DNA from: Ictalurus punctatus
Taxonomy: Eukaryota; Chordata; Actinopteri; Siluriformes; Ictaluridae
DNA: 64,000 nucleotides
Assembly (NCBI RefSeq): GCF_001660625.3
Contig: NC_030422.2
Coordinates: forward strand, 13,269,100 to 13,333,099
Direction: 5' to 3'
Position numbers and translations under genes: made by a program. Below the pieces are notes generated by a model, which had not been told where the DNA came from, made no database searches, and worked only from the letters and a program-made list of their open reading frames with translations. Positions 1-26,368 of the stretch are shown here, in pieces. Each line of letters starts with the position of its first letter. The stretch's first letter is position 1.

Positions 1-429
1 TCCAACAGAGAGAAAAAAAAGGAGAAGCTGAATACTGAATGACTGCCATAACGTGATCAGTGATAACTCGCTAACATTCCATGAGATTAAACGTAACTAA
101 AGCATTTAAAAGTGTGTGCAGTTATTCAGTAAATTACAATTTTTTAACCACTGACAAATTGCTGTGGTAGAAGAGGAATAAAAGACTTTGGGATGTGCAG
201 TTATTGGAAAATTATCAACTTGAGGGTAGTAATGCACCACCATGTCATGTTTTATTCCTTACATATTAAATGGTGCATTTATAAATTGATATAATGTGAA
301 AAAGTATATAACGTGACATAAATCACACTCTGAAAAAACTAAATCGATATTTATTTATTCTTCATGGTCTTCCCCCTTCACTGTGCATGCCCATAAATGT
401 TGGTTGGCTAGATTATATAGTTTATCATA
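1..429. other. pde5a intron 9 sequence, no exon
   Basis: AT-rich. I searched the minus strand for the next PDE5A block and did not see it. Confidence 0.6.
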
Positions 430-1428
430 TATACACCGATAAGCCATAATATTGTTGCACCAAGACATTAGCAGCAGATCCTTTAAGTCCTGCGTGTTGC
501 AAGGTGGGGCCTCCATGGATCGGACTTGTCCACAGATGCTCGACCCGCTTGAGATTTGGGGAATTTGGAGGCCAATTCAACACCTTCAACTCTCTGTCAT
601 GTTCCTCAAACAATTTTTGCGGTGTGGCAGGGCACATTATCCTTTAAAAGTTCAGTGCCATTAGGGAATACTGTTCCCATGAAGGGTCTATAACAATGTT
701 TAGGTAGGTGGTACGTATCAAATTAACATTCACATGAATGCCAGGACCCAAGGTTTCCCAACAGAACATTGCCCAGAGCATCACACTGCCTCTGCCGACT
801 TGCCATCTACCCATAGTGCATCCTGGTGCCAACTGTTCCCCAGGTAAGTGGCACACATGCACCTAGCCGTCCACGCGATGCAAAAGAAAATGTGATCCAT
901 CAGACCAGGCCACCTTCTTCCGTTGCTCCATGGTCCAGTTCTGATGCGCATATGCTCATTGTAGGCACTTTCGGTGGAGGACAGAGGTCAGCATGGGTAC
1001 TCTGACCGATCTGCAGCTACACAGCCCGATATACAGCGAGCTGTGATGCACTGTGATACACATCTTTCTATCTTAGCCAGCATTAACATTTTCAGAAATT
1101 TGTGCTACTGTAGCTCTTCCGTGGGACTGGACAAGTCCTTCCTTGGACCACTTTAGGTAGGGACTAATCACTGCATACCGGGAACACTCCACAAGACCTG
1201 CCATCTTGGAGATGCCCTGACCCAGTCGTCTAGTCATCACAATTTGTCCCTTGTCAAAGTCGCTCAGATCTTGCCCATTTTTCCTGATTCCAACGCATCG
1301 ACTTCAAGAACTGACTGTTCACTTACTGCCTAATATATCCCACCCCTTCACAGGTGCCATTGTAACGAGATAATCAATGTTATTCACTTCACCTGTCAGT
1401 GGTGAATGTTATGGCTGATCATTGTATA
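430..1428 (-). mobile_element. decayed Tc1/mariner element, copy 1
   Basis: About 1 kb in pde5a intron 9. The left terminus has ATACACCGATAAGCCATAAT and the right terminus is its imperfect reverse complement (ATGGCTGATCATTGTATAT), next to TA. The minus strand still shows the Tc1-type transposase C-terminal block FEEHDRELKVLNWPPNSPN near 630-520, broken by stops. It is the same family as the copy at 57596-58380. Confidence 0.75.
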
Positions 1429-1784
1429 TACAAAGCAACACAGTAAATGCAGCCATGGAAATGGAATTTCCAAGGAAATGGAAATGACAGCTAATCATGG
1501 CTATTAAAATCTATTCAGTGCTTTACAAAAGAGGCTGTACTGCTCGGGGCTGACCACAGCAGTAAGTGTGTTTCATTTGATGCACACAACAATAGGGTGG
1601 TGTCTATAAAGCTTGCTAATGATGTCATAAGCATGAATAAGCAGGAGAAACACTGTAGAAGTCTGAAAGTAATAATAATTTGAGAACATGTCTGTTTTCA
1701 TTTGATCATACATTAGACTACATTAGACATTACAGCTGTACAGTGTGAAAGAAAATTAAATATGACCACAAAAATCAGACTTAC

Positions 1785-15539
<13,755 letters not shown>

Positions 15540-15716
15540 GTCGTGCTGAAATCAGCCGCTGACTAGCATGGACGCGATTTCTCCGCTTCAGCGACTCCAA
15601 GAAGAATGGGTTTAATGTGAGTATGGCGAAGCTAAACACGCTATAAACCCGCAGAACGACCGTTGGCACTTGACGAGATCGCACGCGCACGCAGCCGCCT
15701 CCTAAAGACAAGGACG

Positions 15717-15720
<4 letters not shown>
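15540..15720 (-). promoter_or_regulatory. pde5a: pde5a 5' leader / proximal promoter region
   Basis: A GC-rich, CpG-containing stretch directly upstream of the pde5a start codon, unlike the AT-rich surroundings. It contains an upstream ATG at 15569. No strict TATA box is seen. The transcription start cannot be placed. Confidence 0.5.
15552..15569 (-). promoter_or_regulatory. upstream ORF in the pde5a leader
   Basis: ATG CTA GTC AGC GGC TGA, 5 codons, ending 12 nt before the main ATG. It lies in the leader only if transcription starts upstream of 15569. Confidence 0.45.

Positions 15721-15784
<64 letters not shown>
15721..15784. repeat. (TC)n(CA)n tract upstream of pde5a
   Basis: 46 bases of TC followed by CA to 15784, starting about 180 bp above the pde5a start codon. 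On the gene strand this is a TG run then a GA run. Confidence 0.97.
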
Positions 15785-15785
15785 T

Positions 15786-15919
15786 TTTGTCTTGCTTGTG
15801 AGGACCTTCCATTGACATTATAATTTGCGAATTAATAACGCCTACATCTAAACCCAACCCTAGCCTTAACCTCATTAACCAAAAGGAAACGTGGCTTTTT
15901 TAGTTTTCTTAATAAATTC

Positions 15920-15979
<60 letters not shown>

Positions 15980-16075
15980 GTTTTATATCTTATTTGGACC
16001 AAATGTCCCCACAAGGATAGGCATATATGCCAGATTTGAGCTTGTGGGGACATTTGGTCCAACCAAGATATAAAT
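15786..16075. repeat. interspersed fish repeat with embedded (AAT)n, copy 1
   Basis: It opens with TTGTGAGGACCTTCCATTGA and ends with CTTGTGGGGACATTTGGTCC, a motif pair also found at 29180-29700. A perfect AAT run occupies 15922-15977. No coding content. Confidence 0.55.
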
Positions 16076-17964
16076 CCATTACAGCAAATATACCCAGTAT
16101 TTAGCTATTGTATTACAACACTGCTGTTATACTGTTTTTTTTTTTTTTTTAATCAATCAACATAATTTTGAACTTTTGAAATCAATCACTGTTAGATCGC
16201 CATTATATATATATAAATAATTAAAAGCACATTTTGTGTGTTAACCCATCCAGGGTGTATTCCCCCCTCGCACCCAGTGTTCCCAGTCTCTGGATACTGA
16301 CCATGACCAGGATAAAGAGCTTACTGAAGATGAATGAATGAATCCTGTGTAATGTGAGTTGTGTGAGTAAGTGTTTAAAAATATATCGTTTATTAGTCGA
16401 CAGAATTGATCACAATATACGATCACAATACCGTTTTTAATTTAAAGAATACAAAATGTAGCTATCCAAAATGAATGCAGTGTAGGAAAGTTAAAAATGA
16501 AGCAACCATAAACAAATAATGATATATATTTCAAGTCGGTATTCAGGTAGGTCAAACCTTCAATGAGTACAATATCACACATATGCACAACAAATAACTG
16601 TTCAACAGCCACTTTCTCAAGGAATATTCGATTACTAGCTTGCTCCCAGACTTAAATAAAAGCATACAATAAAAAAGAAAACAAAAAAGGGAACCAGATC
16701 AGCGAGTGTGTTCAATAACACCATGCTGCCTACCCCACCTCTAGTGTCTATAGACAGTGGTGTAGCCTTACAAGCAGATGGTGCTTCCTTTTCTCCAGAG
16801 GGAGCAAGGGAAACTTTGGAGACATATGCGCTCTCCTGGGAACAAATGTGATTCCACATGTACTCGACTGGAGTGAGAAAATTGTGGCCCTTTGGGAATA
16901 TAGGCAACATCTAGGTAATGTTAGTTGACTGTTGGAATAATGCTCAGTGAGATGTGTAAACTTTAATATGTAAGGATGCATTACACAGCTTCGAAATGGT
17001 TCATTTACTGATTACTGACTGTGTGAGAAACTGGTTAGGACATGTTGGGGATAAAGGTGGGGGTTTTCTCCCCCCCCTTCTTTCTCTCCCTCTTTTCTCC
17101 CCATCTGCTCCCTCTGTCATCTTTCTTGCCACCAGAGTTGATGACCACAACATCCAAGCAACATCCTTCAAGGTGTCACCTGATACATTTGCGTGCATAC
17201 ATGAGCACACAAAAGTCATGGTGCTGCAGTGGAACACAATCCAGATACAGTCACTCAATTTAGCCCAAGCTAAACTTTGCCTTTCAGTCACAAATCAAAC
17301 AACGCTCTATTCTGTTGTATAATTCCCCCTGGACTATATTAAACATTTCAACCCGCTATTGTAAACCCTGTCTTGAGGAATAGCCAGGGAAGATAAAAGC
17401 AAAGAAGTTCCTACACACAATGCTGCAATGGAAAAATTTTGTGCACTCAATGTGCAGCAATGAGCGTTATTCAACAAAGTCATTTTGCTGGAGAAACTTT
17501 TTATGTAAAGATTAGGCTGGAAGGAAGCTTAAAGATGTGAGCATAATGAGTTTACATGAAGTAAAAATGCACCATGAAAGTGAATATAGTGCAAGATATT
17601 CCATATGATAAAATAGCACGCTGTATCTGAAATATGTGTGTCTTCTCTAAACCAGATGCGCAGGCTTACTTATTAGCATTTGAATGACTCTGAACAATAC
17701 ATAGTTCTGTGTATCCAATACACAGTCATATGCTGCTCCACTGCTCCAATGAAATAGCTTCTTAAGCACACACTAGCCCCTGCCTGCACTTACACCCTGG
17801 GTCAGGCCCTCTGCCCTCTAGCCATTTTCCAAAAGTAACCCTTCAATAAACATGCAGGCCTACAAGGGACTTTTAATATTTTTAAAAGTATACAATGAAT
17901 TCCCATGCCAAAAAGACATCATAATCTGATCTTCACACTTGGCTGGCATTAAAGTGGAAGAGAA

Positions 17965-17967
<3 letters not shown>
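16076..17967. other. no gene recognised
   Basis: A degenerate tail fragment of a SINE-like repeat lies at about 16240-16345 (CCATCCAGGGTGTATTCC through GATGAATGAATG). A pyrimidine-rich patch lies at 17070-17105. Short open frames at 16635-17322 show no recognisable domain, and I treat them as chance. Confidence 0.5.

Positions 17968-18056
<89 letters not shown>
17968..18056. repeat. (TA)n microsatellite
   Basis: About 88 bases of perfect TA. Confidence 0.98.
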
Positions 18057-18061
<5 letters not shown>

Positions 18062-18959
18062 ATATTGAAAGGTTTTCCTGAAGCCAGTGAAGTGAAACTA
18101 CAAGATAAGGATACTATTTAGACTGTCCTGTAAACTTTAACCTTAAATATAATTTAGTGTTAAATGATATAGAATTGAAATAGATGAAGTCTTTCCTCCC
18201 AAGTAGTAAAATGGATAGTAAATGTGTGCAGTTAACATGCAGTACTTCACATGCATGGACTGTTTACTGTTCTGAAACGTGACATGCATACACCAACCTA
18301 AAGCATGCTTTTTAAGGCACAGTTACCTCCAGTTGGCACCTCATTCTCCGTAATATCATGTCTCCTTGGAAATGATCACAGGGGTCACAAGCTGCGTTTT
18401 CTGGAGAAAATATGCTACAGAAGACAGTGTCCTAAGCAAGCAGCTTGCCAGTGTGGTTCATATGCTGTGGTTTTTGGAGGTAGAGAAGTCGAGAAGGAGG
18501 TTGGGGTTGGTGTGGGAGGGGGTAACAACACTTCTGTGCTCTCACCCTTCCTCTCTTTCACTCTATCTGTCTCTCTTTTTCTCTCAGAACTTGAGAAAAC
18601 ACAGAGCCATCCCTGCTGAGCTTCATAAGGTCCAGCATGACTTGAAATAAATACAAATTTAGACCAGTGGAGCACAGCTGGTGGGGGAATATATGGAGCT
18701 CCTGTATTCATATTTCTGTACAGCGAGGAAACTCCAGCACTAATCCACTTTCAAGTCTGAACTTTCTTGCCCTGTTCTGGAGGGCATCTTCAGTACCATC
18801 ATAAAACTGCCTCAAGTGCAGCAATCGTTACAATTTAAGGCTTAAGGATAGGAAGGGTAGGAAGGTAATGACTGTCCTATTGAAAGTAATTACAGTCTCT
18901 GTTGGTACCACCTTTTACCTTTCAACTGCTTGCTGAGCCCAAGCAGCCCATCTACCCTT

Positions 18960-19371
18960 CAGGGGTGGAAAAGGCACTTGTACTTAAGTAAAAGTATTGT
19001 TACTGTGTTAGAATCATATTCAATTTAAAGTGGAACAATGGAGCCACAATGTACTTGAATGCAATTAAAAAAGTATTTACATTTCTACACACACAAATAT
19101 TCAAGAGTCAATTACATAGTTACTTAGTTAGATCCTTTCAATTTGCTGACAAATTTGTAATAGCTGATATCTTGCTTTGCGGGAGGTGAAGGAGACATAT
19201 CATTCCGGTGACTCCAGGAAAAGGGTTTTTTTGAAGGTCAAAATGAAGATATAAATGTAAAATATGTCAAATTTACTAGAGTAAAATAACAAGTACTCAA
19301 TTTCAACGATGTTGCGTTTAAATCTTCCAAAATAGTGCTTAAGTATAGTAAATAAGTACAATTACTCAAGA
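18960..19371. mobile_element. probable hAT-type non-autonomous element
   Basis: The left end CAGGGGTGGAAAAGGCACTT and the interior GTACTTAAGTAAAAGTA resemble a widespread fish hAT-derived repeat. The right side has AAGTACAATTACTCAAGAAT and ends near CTCTG. Flanks CTACCCTT (left) and GAACCCTT (right) agree at 6 of 8 positions, a possible decayed duplication. Confidence 0.5.
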
Positions 19372-19690
19372 ATGCTCTGGAACCCTTAACGGTTCTTCAG
19401 TTGTCCCACTGGGGAACCCGTAAAGTTTCTATGTAAAAAGGCCTATTTTTTATTTGTACGTACACACTCACATGCATTGCTAACTTTTAGAAAACAGGGT
19501 TCTTTAAAATTCATTGGGTAATTATGGTTTTTTAGTTTTCTAAGGTACCCTTTATGTCACTCTGTTTTAAGATTCCCCATAGAATTCAAGGGTTCTTTAA
19601 TGGTTCATTAGATAATGGGTTCTTCAGTTGTCCCTCTGGAGAAGCTTTAAATTCTATGTAGAGTCCTACAACAGAGTGTTCACCTATAAC
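19372..19690. repeat. GGTTCTT-rich interspersed repeat
   Basis: GGTTCTTCAGTTGTCCC-like and GGTTCTTTAA-like blocks recur inside the segment (about 19391 and 19617; 19498 and 19590), ending in CCTACAACAGAGTG. It resembles a fish MITE interior. Class not assigned. Confidence 0.4.
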
Positions 19691-19779
19691 TAAGATAGTG
19701 ACAGTGCATGTGTATGTGAGTGTGTCCATGTACAAACATGGGCCTTGTATACTTTTAGGCACTTTTACTTTGTCATCTC

Positions 19780-20080
19780 CAAGGGTGATAGATTACAAAC
19801 ACAAGGTAGTTTTGTTCTTGGCAGGAAAAGCTCTGATGCAAAATTGATTGGAATACATTTGCATTGGTAATTAGGACTTAAAAAGCGCAATGCAAATGAT
19901 CACTGAGCAAATGAGCTCGTTTGATGTGATCATGGGGTGGTGGATATCTGCATTTCTCAGCACACCTGCAGCAAAAGAAAACACTTCATTTCCTTTAATG
20001 TCCTTGCAGTTTTCCTCTGTGTCATTTCCTGCATAAATTTAGAGCAGGGCTGTTTTTGCTAAGGCATGTTTAGATGAGAT
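19780..20080. promoter_or_regulatory. candidate cis-regulatory patch with octamer sites
   Basis: Non-repetitive DNA with ATTTGCAT at 19857-19864, ATGCAAAT at 19890-19897 and a homeobox-type GGTAATTAGG between them. These are canonical POU octamers in opposite orientation. Function is inference. Confidence 0.3.
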
Positions 20081-20139
20081 GAATACTGTATGTAGGATGA
20101 AATATTTTATGAGGACTCTAATGCCAGAAAACCTGACCT

Positions 20140-20480
20140 TATGGAAAAATCACATGCATTACACATGTGATCATAAATTTATCATAAGATTCTGCAAACA
20201 ATATGTTATCACGTATGAAAAGCACGTGTAAAAACTGAAGCCGCATGCCATACATGTGAATAATTAAAATAAATGAATTGTGTAAAAATAAAAAATAAAT
20301 AAATAAATAAATAAAAGGGAAATAAAATTTATCATGGGGAGAATATGTCAAAATAAATAAATACACATGCACAACATGAGAAAATCCATTGAATGTCTGA
20401 ATCACATGTGAAATACCTAAGATCCTTCAATCTCTTTTTAATCACATGATTCACGTATGACTAACGTGTTTAAGATATAA
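20140..20480. repeat. ACATGTG-rich repeat, copy 1
   Basis: Many CACATG/CATGTG words (near 20152, 20166, 20222, 20253, 20364, 20403 and 20446). Similar stretches flank the DIRS-like element at 30130-30280 and 31390-31500. A TAAA-rich run sits at 20292-20320. No coding content. Confidence 0.45.
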
Positions 20481-20489
20481 TACAAATGT

Positions 20490-20860
20490 GCAGTACTGTG
20501 CAAAAGTGTTACACACATGTAAAGAAACGCTTTAAAGCAAAGATGCCTTCAGAAATAATAAAATGTTATTCACATGAAAAATCTCTATAAACAGCAGTAA
20601 ACAGCACTAAACTAAATTAAGTCAATATTTGCATCAGTAGTCTCAGGTATAGTTTTTTGTGCATGTTAATAAGGAAATTAGCTGGTAGGTTTTTCTAAGC
20701 ATTTGCAACAGTTCCTCTTGTTTGTTGTGCTTGCTTCTGTTTTTGCAGATTGTCTCTGATAGCCCACTTTTTTGTCTTTTGTATAATATAGAAACTTCTT
20801 TATGCTGACATAGAAACATTTTCCTGTAATATTTCATTTTGTTTGGAAAAGTAATGTTTG
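20490..20860 (-). mobile_element. truncated MITE related to 38783-39327
   Basis: It starts GTACTGTGCAAAAGTGTT. In reverse it shares TTTGCACAGTACTG, GAAGGCATCTTTGCT and CTGTTTACTG blocks with the element in the NITR intron. The far terminus is missing. Confidence 0.5.
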
Positions 20861-21083
20861 GAAATCTAATAATAATAATAGTAATAAAGCAGAATTCATC
20901 AGATAAACATCTAACATAAAGTTAGTATAAAAATACATTTTGGGTGCCTCACTTTCGCACAGTAATGTATACATACAACATATTAATAGTTGACTAACAT
21001 TTACATTTAGAATTTTAAATGTCAGATAAACCTTTAACATTAACACAAACATAATACAAAATACTAAGCAAGCTGATCAACAT

Positions 21084-21097
21084 TATTATTATTATTA

Positions 21098-21168
<71 letters not shown>
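21084..21168. repeat. (ATT)n, (GT)n, (TA)n cluster
   Basis: ATT from 21084, GT from 21106 to 21152, then TA. Confidence 0.96.
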
Positions 21169-21173
<5 letters not shown>

Positions 21174-21249
21174 TTTTTCCAGGTCTAATAGATGAACATG
21201 ATGTAAACAGTTTTTTGTAAACCCAGTAGAAGACTCCTTAGACATTTGA

Positions 21250-22657
21250 CCTGTTGCATGTAGAATTTGAAGCTTGAAAATAATTTTTAACTTTACGAAT
21301 TACGAATGAAAAATAAAATGAAAAAAAACTTCTGAGAAATTAAGTTAGAAACTAGTGACTAGAGGTGTTTTATGTGATGCTTTAATAATCATTATGTCTC
21401 ATCAAGCCGCATACGCTGACTGCATACAAGTGTATTGTGCAGTGGGTTGCTATGTGAAACATTTCATTACTGTGAAAAATTTAAATAATAAGCACCACTG
21501 TTTACCTGTGAGCTAATCTCGGAAACCAGGACACTGTCACTGTTGTGTGTTGCTATAACTATGGTAAAAGTTTGCAAGCTGCTAATTATGAGCACGTGCT
21601 GATGTGAATAAATTGACCTGCAGCTGAATAAACACGGATGCGTATTCAGTCAACAGCATAGTTTATGGGTGCTTGTTAGGAGAACACTAAGATTACATGT
21701 GACATAGCTTTGGTAGCTGTTTGTTAACCATAGGTGTAATGAAATCCACAGATCCACCTCCTCTATTTGTTATTTACTGCCCACTACCCCTTGAATATAC
21801 ACAGAGTACTTGGTGCCACATGTTGAAGTATCTCGGAGGCTGTAAAACATAATTAAAGAAGTTCTATAAGCAGTTGCAAAGTCCAGAATTACATTTTTGC
21901 AGTTACATAACAAAAACAACATAGCCATAACTCACAGACATGTCTTCCCTTCCTTGCGTGCATTGAAGATGTTATCTATGGCAATGGACTTACTGTTGTA
22001 TCAAATCTAGCACAATGCACAATCCACCTAATCCGTCTTTTATTAAAGATGCTTGTCAGCCTCTCTGTGACCCCCAGGATTTATACCCATACTCATAGAT
22101 ATAACAAGAGATGTAATTCAGGATAAACAGCTTCATGCTTATAATGGTAGTCCATCTGGAACTCATCTCTCAGCCAAAGGTAATAACTGCAGCTATTTTC
22201 AGTCACTCAGCTGACTGAGCATATTGTTAGTTAACGGAGCTTGAACTCCATTTTTTCGTCCAGTGAACACAAAATGGCCCATCAATTATGCGTTATGTAT
22301 TATAGTTTCCATTACTGATCCGACTTTTAGTTAATGTGCATTCATGAGGTATTTTAAATGCAGTTTAGTTCTGGAGTCTTTTATCCCCCACTTATCCCTC
22401 AGATTATTGTATGCTTTTAGAAGTCAGGCAGAAAATTAGCTTTTAGTCAAAATTAGCATTGAAAGCAACACAGCAGTCTTACTCTGCCAATAATGCACTC
22501 ATGTCCCTCATTCCCTCTTTCTCCTTATCTCAGTTTACCATCTTATGATGATTGCTTTGTATTTCAACGCTAGTGGCTCATTGGGTATTCCTCAGAGCAA
22601 CCTGTTCACACAGCAAAAGTAGTCCAACTGTGTAGTCAGTGGAACTAACAGAGATGT

Positions 22658-22705
<48 letters not shown>

Positions 22706-23700
22706 ACGGCCTTGATTTCCCTCAGGCAACCTGATCGCTTTGTCACACCATGTTCTTTAGTCCCACACACACACAAAAAGAGGAAACTTCACACTTTGTA
22801 CAATTTGTAGTGCCATGACAACACAAGAGTGCAGAATGCATCAGAGTAATGTGTTAAAAGAACAAAACGCACAGCTTTTATAATCAGGAGGGTTTCCCCG
22901 TTGTCAATAACCCAGTTGTGTTTCAGAGAGTCAGGTGTTTATGGCTGTAATTCAGATCAAATTTGATCTAAATGCATAATTCTGATGCAGAATTATGTAA
23001 AAGCACACTGAACACAAATCTGCTTTACTAATGATGAATGAATATTAATTTTAAAATTACCATTCATATGCTAGCTGCCAACTCTTTTCTTTTCTATATG
23101 TGTGAAGGAATAAACATGACGAAGTTATGAAAGTTATAATTTCATGAGTACTATCAGTGACACATTGGGAATATGATCAGTAGTGACCGCATTAGTGATG
23201 GATGGGGCAGATGGAACCTGACAATTTGTTCATAACAACAGATGATGATACATACAGTCAGTAATTGTATGCCTCCGAAATGCACATATGTGCCTGATAA
23301 AATAGCTAATGAGTGTAGTGGAATAGTAGGTGTACCTAATAAAGTAGCCACTGAGTGTACAGTATATGCAAAATGTATTATATTGTATTGTGTTTATAGT
23401 ATCTTGTATGAATGTATTGTATGTACTGTATATGCTTGTGCCTCATTACCTCTCATTTTCCCTCATGTCATTTATCATTCAAAGTCACAGGTGTAATTTA
23501 GGATTAGAATGAGCTATAATACAGGATTTATCTAGACACAAACGCTACCCTAATCCTAATTACTAATCTTTTAGAACATTCCTTCCAATCATAGAAATAG
23601 AAATTTCTCATTTATCCCAGATTTCCAAGTGAAATTATAGTGGTATTATAGGGCTGTCAGTAGAATACACTCAGTCCCTACCACAAATACTAATTAACTA
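21250..23700. other. no gene recognised
   Basis: Mostly non-repetitive AT-rich DNA. It has one (TG)n run at 22660-22701 and a MITE-end fragment at about 23325-23362 (GTAGGTGTACCTAATAAAGT). No open frame shows a recognisable protein family. Confidence 0.5.
22660..22701. repeat. (GT)n microsatellite
   Basis: About 42 bases of perfect GT. Confidence 0.97.
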
Positions 23701-23704
23701 TTTA

Positions 23705-23849
23705 TAGTGCCTTGCATAAGTATTCACCCCTGTTGTTGTGAAACCCCCAAATTCTTTCTGAGGCTACCAGTTGGCATAAATAGTTGTATAAATTTGCATA
23801 AATAGTTAAATGGAGTCCATCTGCATGCAATTAAAGTGTGACATGAGCT

Positions 23850-23923
<74 letters not shown>

Positions 23924-25426
23924 TCATGAAAGACCCCAGAGTGTACCAGAGGACATACCTAACAAACAACATCATGGAGACCAAGAAACTAGCAAAACAA
24001 GTCTGGGACAAAATATCAATTAGATGCTATTACACAGGTTGTTTGGGATATTTTGTATAGGGCTATACTATCCCAAAACATCCTGTAAAGCCACATTAAA
24101 TTCATCATTAAAAAATGAGTAAAATATGGCACTGCAGCATGTCTGCCTAGTGAAGATTATCCACAAATAGTCAGTGACTTGGTAGGGAGGGCATGAGACA
24201 GAGAAGCAACAAAGAGGCCAAAGGTAATGCTGATGGAGCTGGAAAGATCCACAGCTCAAATGGGAGAAGCTGTTCACAAGCCAGCCATAGCACTAACACT
24301 AACACTCTACAACGCTTAGCTACGAAGCTGAATTCCAAATCATATTGTAGTTTGCCAAAAGCCATTCTGGAGTCTCAGCAAACATAAGCAAAAGGCTCTC
24401 TTGTCTAATGAGACCAACTTTTAGCCTGTGCAGTATACATTATGTTTGTCAGAAACCCAACACTGCTCAACACTCTGAGAACACAGTCCCCTCAGTGAAG
24501 CATGGTAGTGGTAGCATCATGTTGTGGGGGATGCTATTCATCAGGAAGACAGGGAAGACTAGTCAGAGTAGCAAGATGGATGGAGCCAAATACATTAGTC
24601 GTACAAAAAAAAACTTGTTTCAGTTTGCAAGAGACTTAAGCCTGCTGTAAATGTTCACCTTCCAACAGGACAACAACCCTAAGCATATTGCCAAAGCTAC
24701 ACTGGAGTGGTTCAAAACCCAGAACCTGAATGTGTTGGAACGGACAAATCAAAGCCCCAAACTCAATCTGTTTGAGAATCTGTGGCAAGACTTGAAAAAG
24801 ACTAGAAAACCAACTGTCTTCATCCAATCTCACAGATCTTTTGCCAGGAGGAATATGAAGATGTGTAAAGATGTGTAAAGGTTATAGAAACATATCCAAG
24901 GAGACTTGCAGCTGTAATTGCATAGCCAATGGTGGTTCTATCAAGTATATACTGGAGTGGAAAATACTTATGCAACCAAAAAATATCTGCTTTTTTTGTT
25001 CTTTTAACTCTGTTTACCAGAGGCCAAAAAATTGAATTTCTACCTGTTTTCACACCCCTCCCCTTTCCCATCACTCTGCTCACCAGCAGCTAAACTCAGA
25101 GTTATGATACTCTACACACAGAAACCCAACAGTGTCATGGCTAATCTTATAACAGACATGTGGTGATAAAATAATTCATTTGTTTATCCTGATTGGAAAT
25201 ATCTGATAAATCGAGTTCTGTTCTGCCAGTGAAATGGAACACCAGTGTACTGCGAGAAAGGATTAAATAATCTTTGTGTCACTATAATAAATTATTTTGC
25301 ACCCTCAATATATTGTGTAAATCAAATGCTAAAGAAATCCAACTAAGTCACATTCAGTTCAAGCTAGTAACATTACAAAATGTGGTGGAAAAAAAACTAA
25401 GGGGTGAATATTTATGCAAGGTACTG
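23705..25426 (+). mobile_element. inactive Tc1-like transposon
   Basis: The terminal repeats are GTGCCTTGCATAAGTATTCA at the left and GGGGTGAATATTTATGCAAG at the right, imperfect inverted copies, with TA beside the left end. Frames at 24408-24650 and 24651-24878 show a Tc1 transposase (VPSVKHGSGSIMLWG; FQQDNNPKH; LNLFENLW), split by stops. A (TA)n run at 23853-23917 interrupts the 5' part. Confidence 0.85.
23853..23917. repeat. (TA)n microsatellite inside the Tc1 element
   Basis: About 65 bases of TA within the 5' part of the transposon. Confidence 0.97.
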
Positions 25427-26000
25427 CAAATCAAAGCTATTAGCTAGAAATATTTAAAAACCCAACATAATAGTCTGGCATGGAAAACTGCAATCAGATG
25501 GTGAAACTTCCAAAGTGCAAAATATACTTAACACATTTAAACATACACACATAGAATACACACATTAGGTACATAAAGTACCTCTCCCAGTGAATAATGG
25601 GTACTCAGTGCTAAGACCTTTCTAGTACTATGTATGGTTTAAAGTGAAAAGGTGTCCTTCAACCTTCAGCCACCTTAATTTCTTAGTTACACCAGCCGCA
25701 AGAGAAAAACATTTTTACAACTGAAAGTGAATACAAAACTAATATTCTAGCCATTGCAAAAAACTGCATGAATCATTCCTGTTCTGATGGAATGTCAAAA
25801 ACACATATCCACTCATTTCTTTGCACTGGTAGAGCAACTGTTGGCACAGACTGATCCTGTAGGCTGTATTTTTTTGTTGTGGCACTGATTAGGTGATGAA
25901 TGAACAACAGATTCCAGATGGTAACTGCATAGAGAAGGGGATCAGCCATAGCAGACTTTTGTGTCTTTTACTGATTTATTATTAACACTGTCATGTAGAT

Positions 26001-26368
26001 TATCCATCCATTCATCCATCCAGCCATCCATCTTCTGTATTGCTAATCCTACACATGGTCACAGGGAGCCTATCCCAAGAAACTTTGGGCACAAATGGGG
26101 GACACCCTGGACTAGGTGCCAACCCACTGATGAACACAATTGCACACACACTCACACATCCATTCACACACTACTGACAATTTGGAAATGCCAATCAGCC
26201 GACAGCACATGTCTTTGGACCGGGGGAGGAAACCAGAGTACCCAGAGGAAAGCCCCGAAGCACGGGGAGAATAGGCAAACTTTGTGCACACAGGGCAGAG
26301 GCGGGAATCAAATCCCCAACCCCAGAGGTTTGAGTCAAACGTGCTAACCACTAAGTCACTGCGCCCCC
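26001..26368 (-). mobile_element. tRNA-derived SINE, copy 2
   Basis: Same family as 5462-5769, with the tRNA-like head at the right end. The flanks GTCATGTAGAT (25990-26000) and GTCACCTAGAT (26369-26379) agree at 9 of 11 positions, a decayed target duplication. The spurious open frames in it are not genes. Confidence 0.8.

Noticed and set aside
16635..17322. Overlapping frames of 70-108 codons on both strands
   Set aside because: No family motif, splice context or codon bias; low-complexity pyrimidine tract explains part of the openness.
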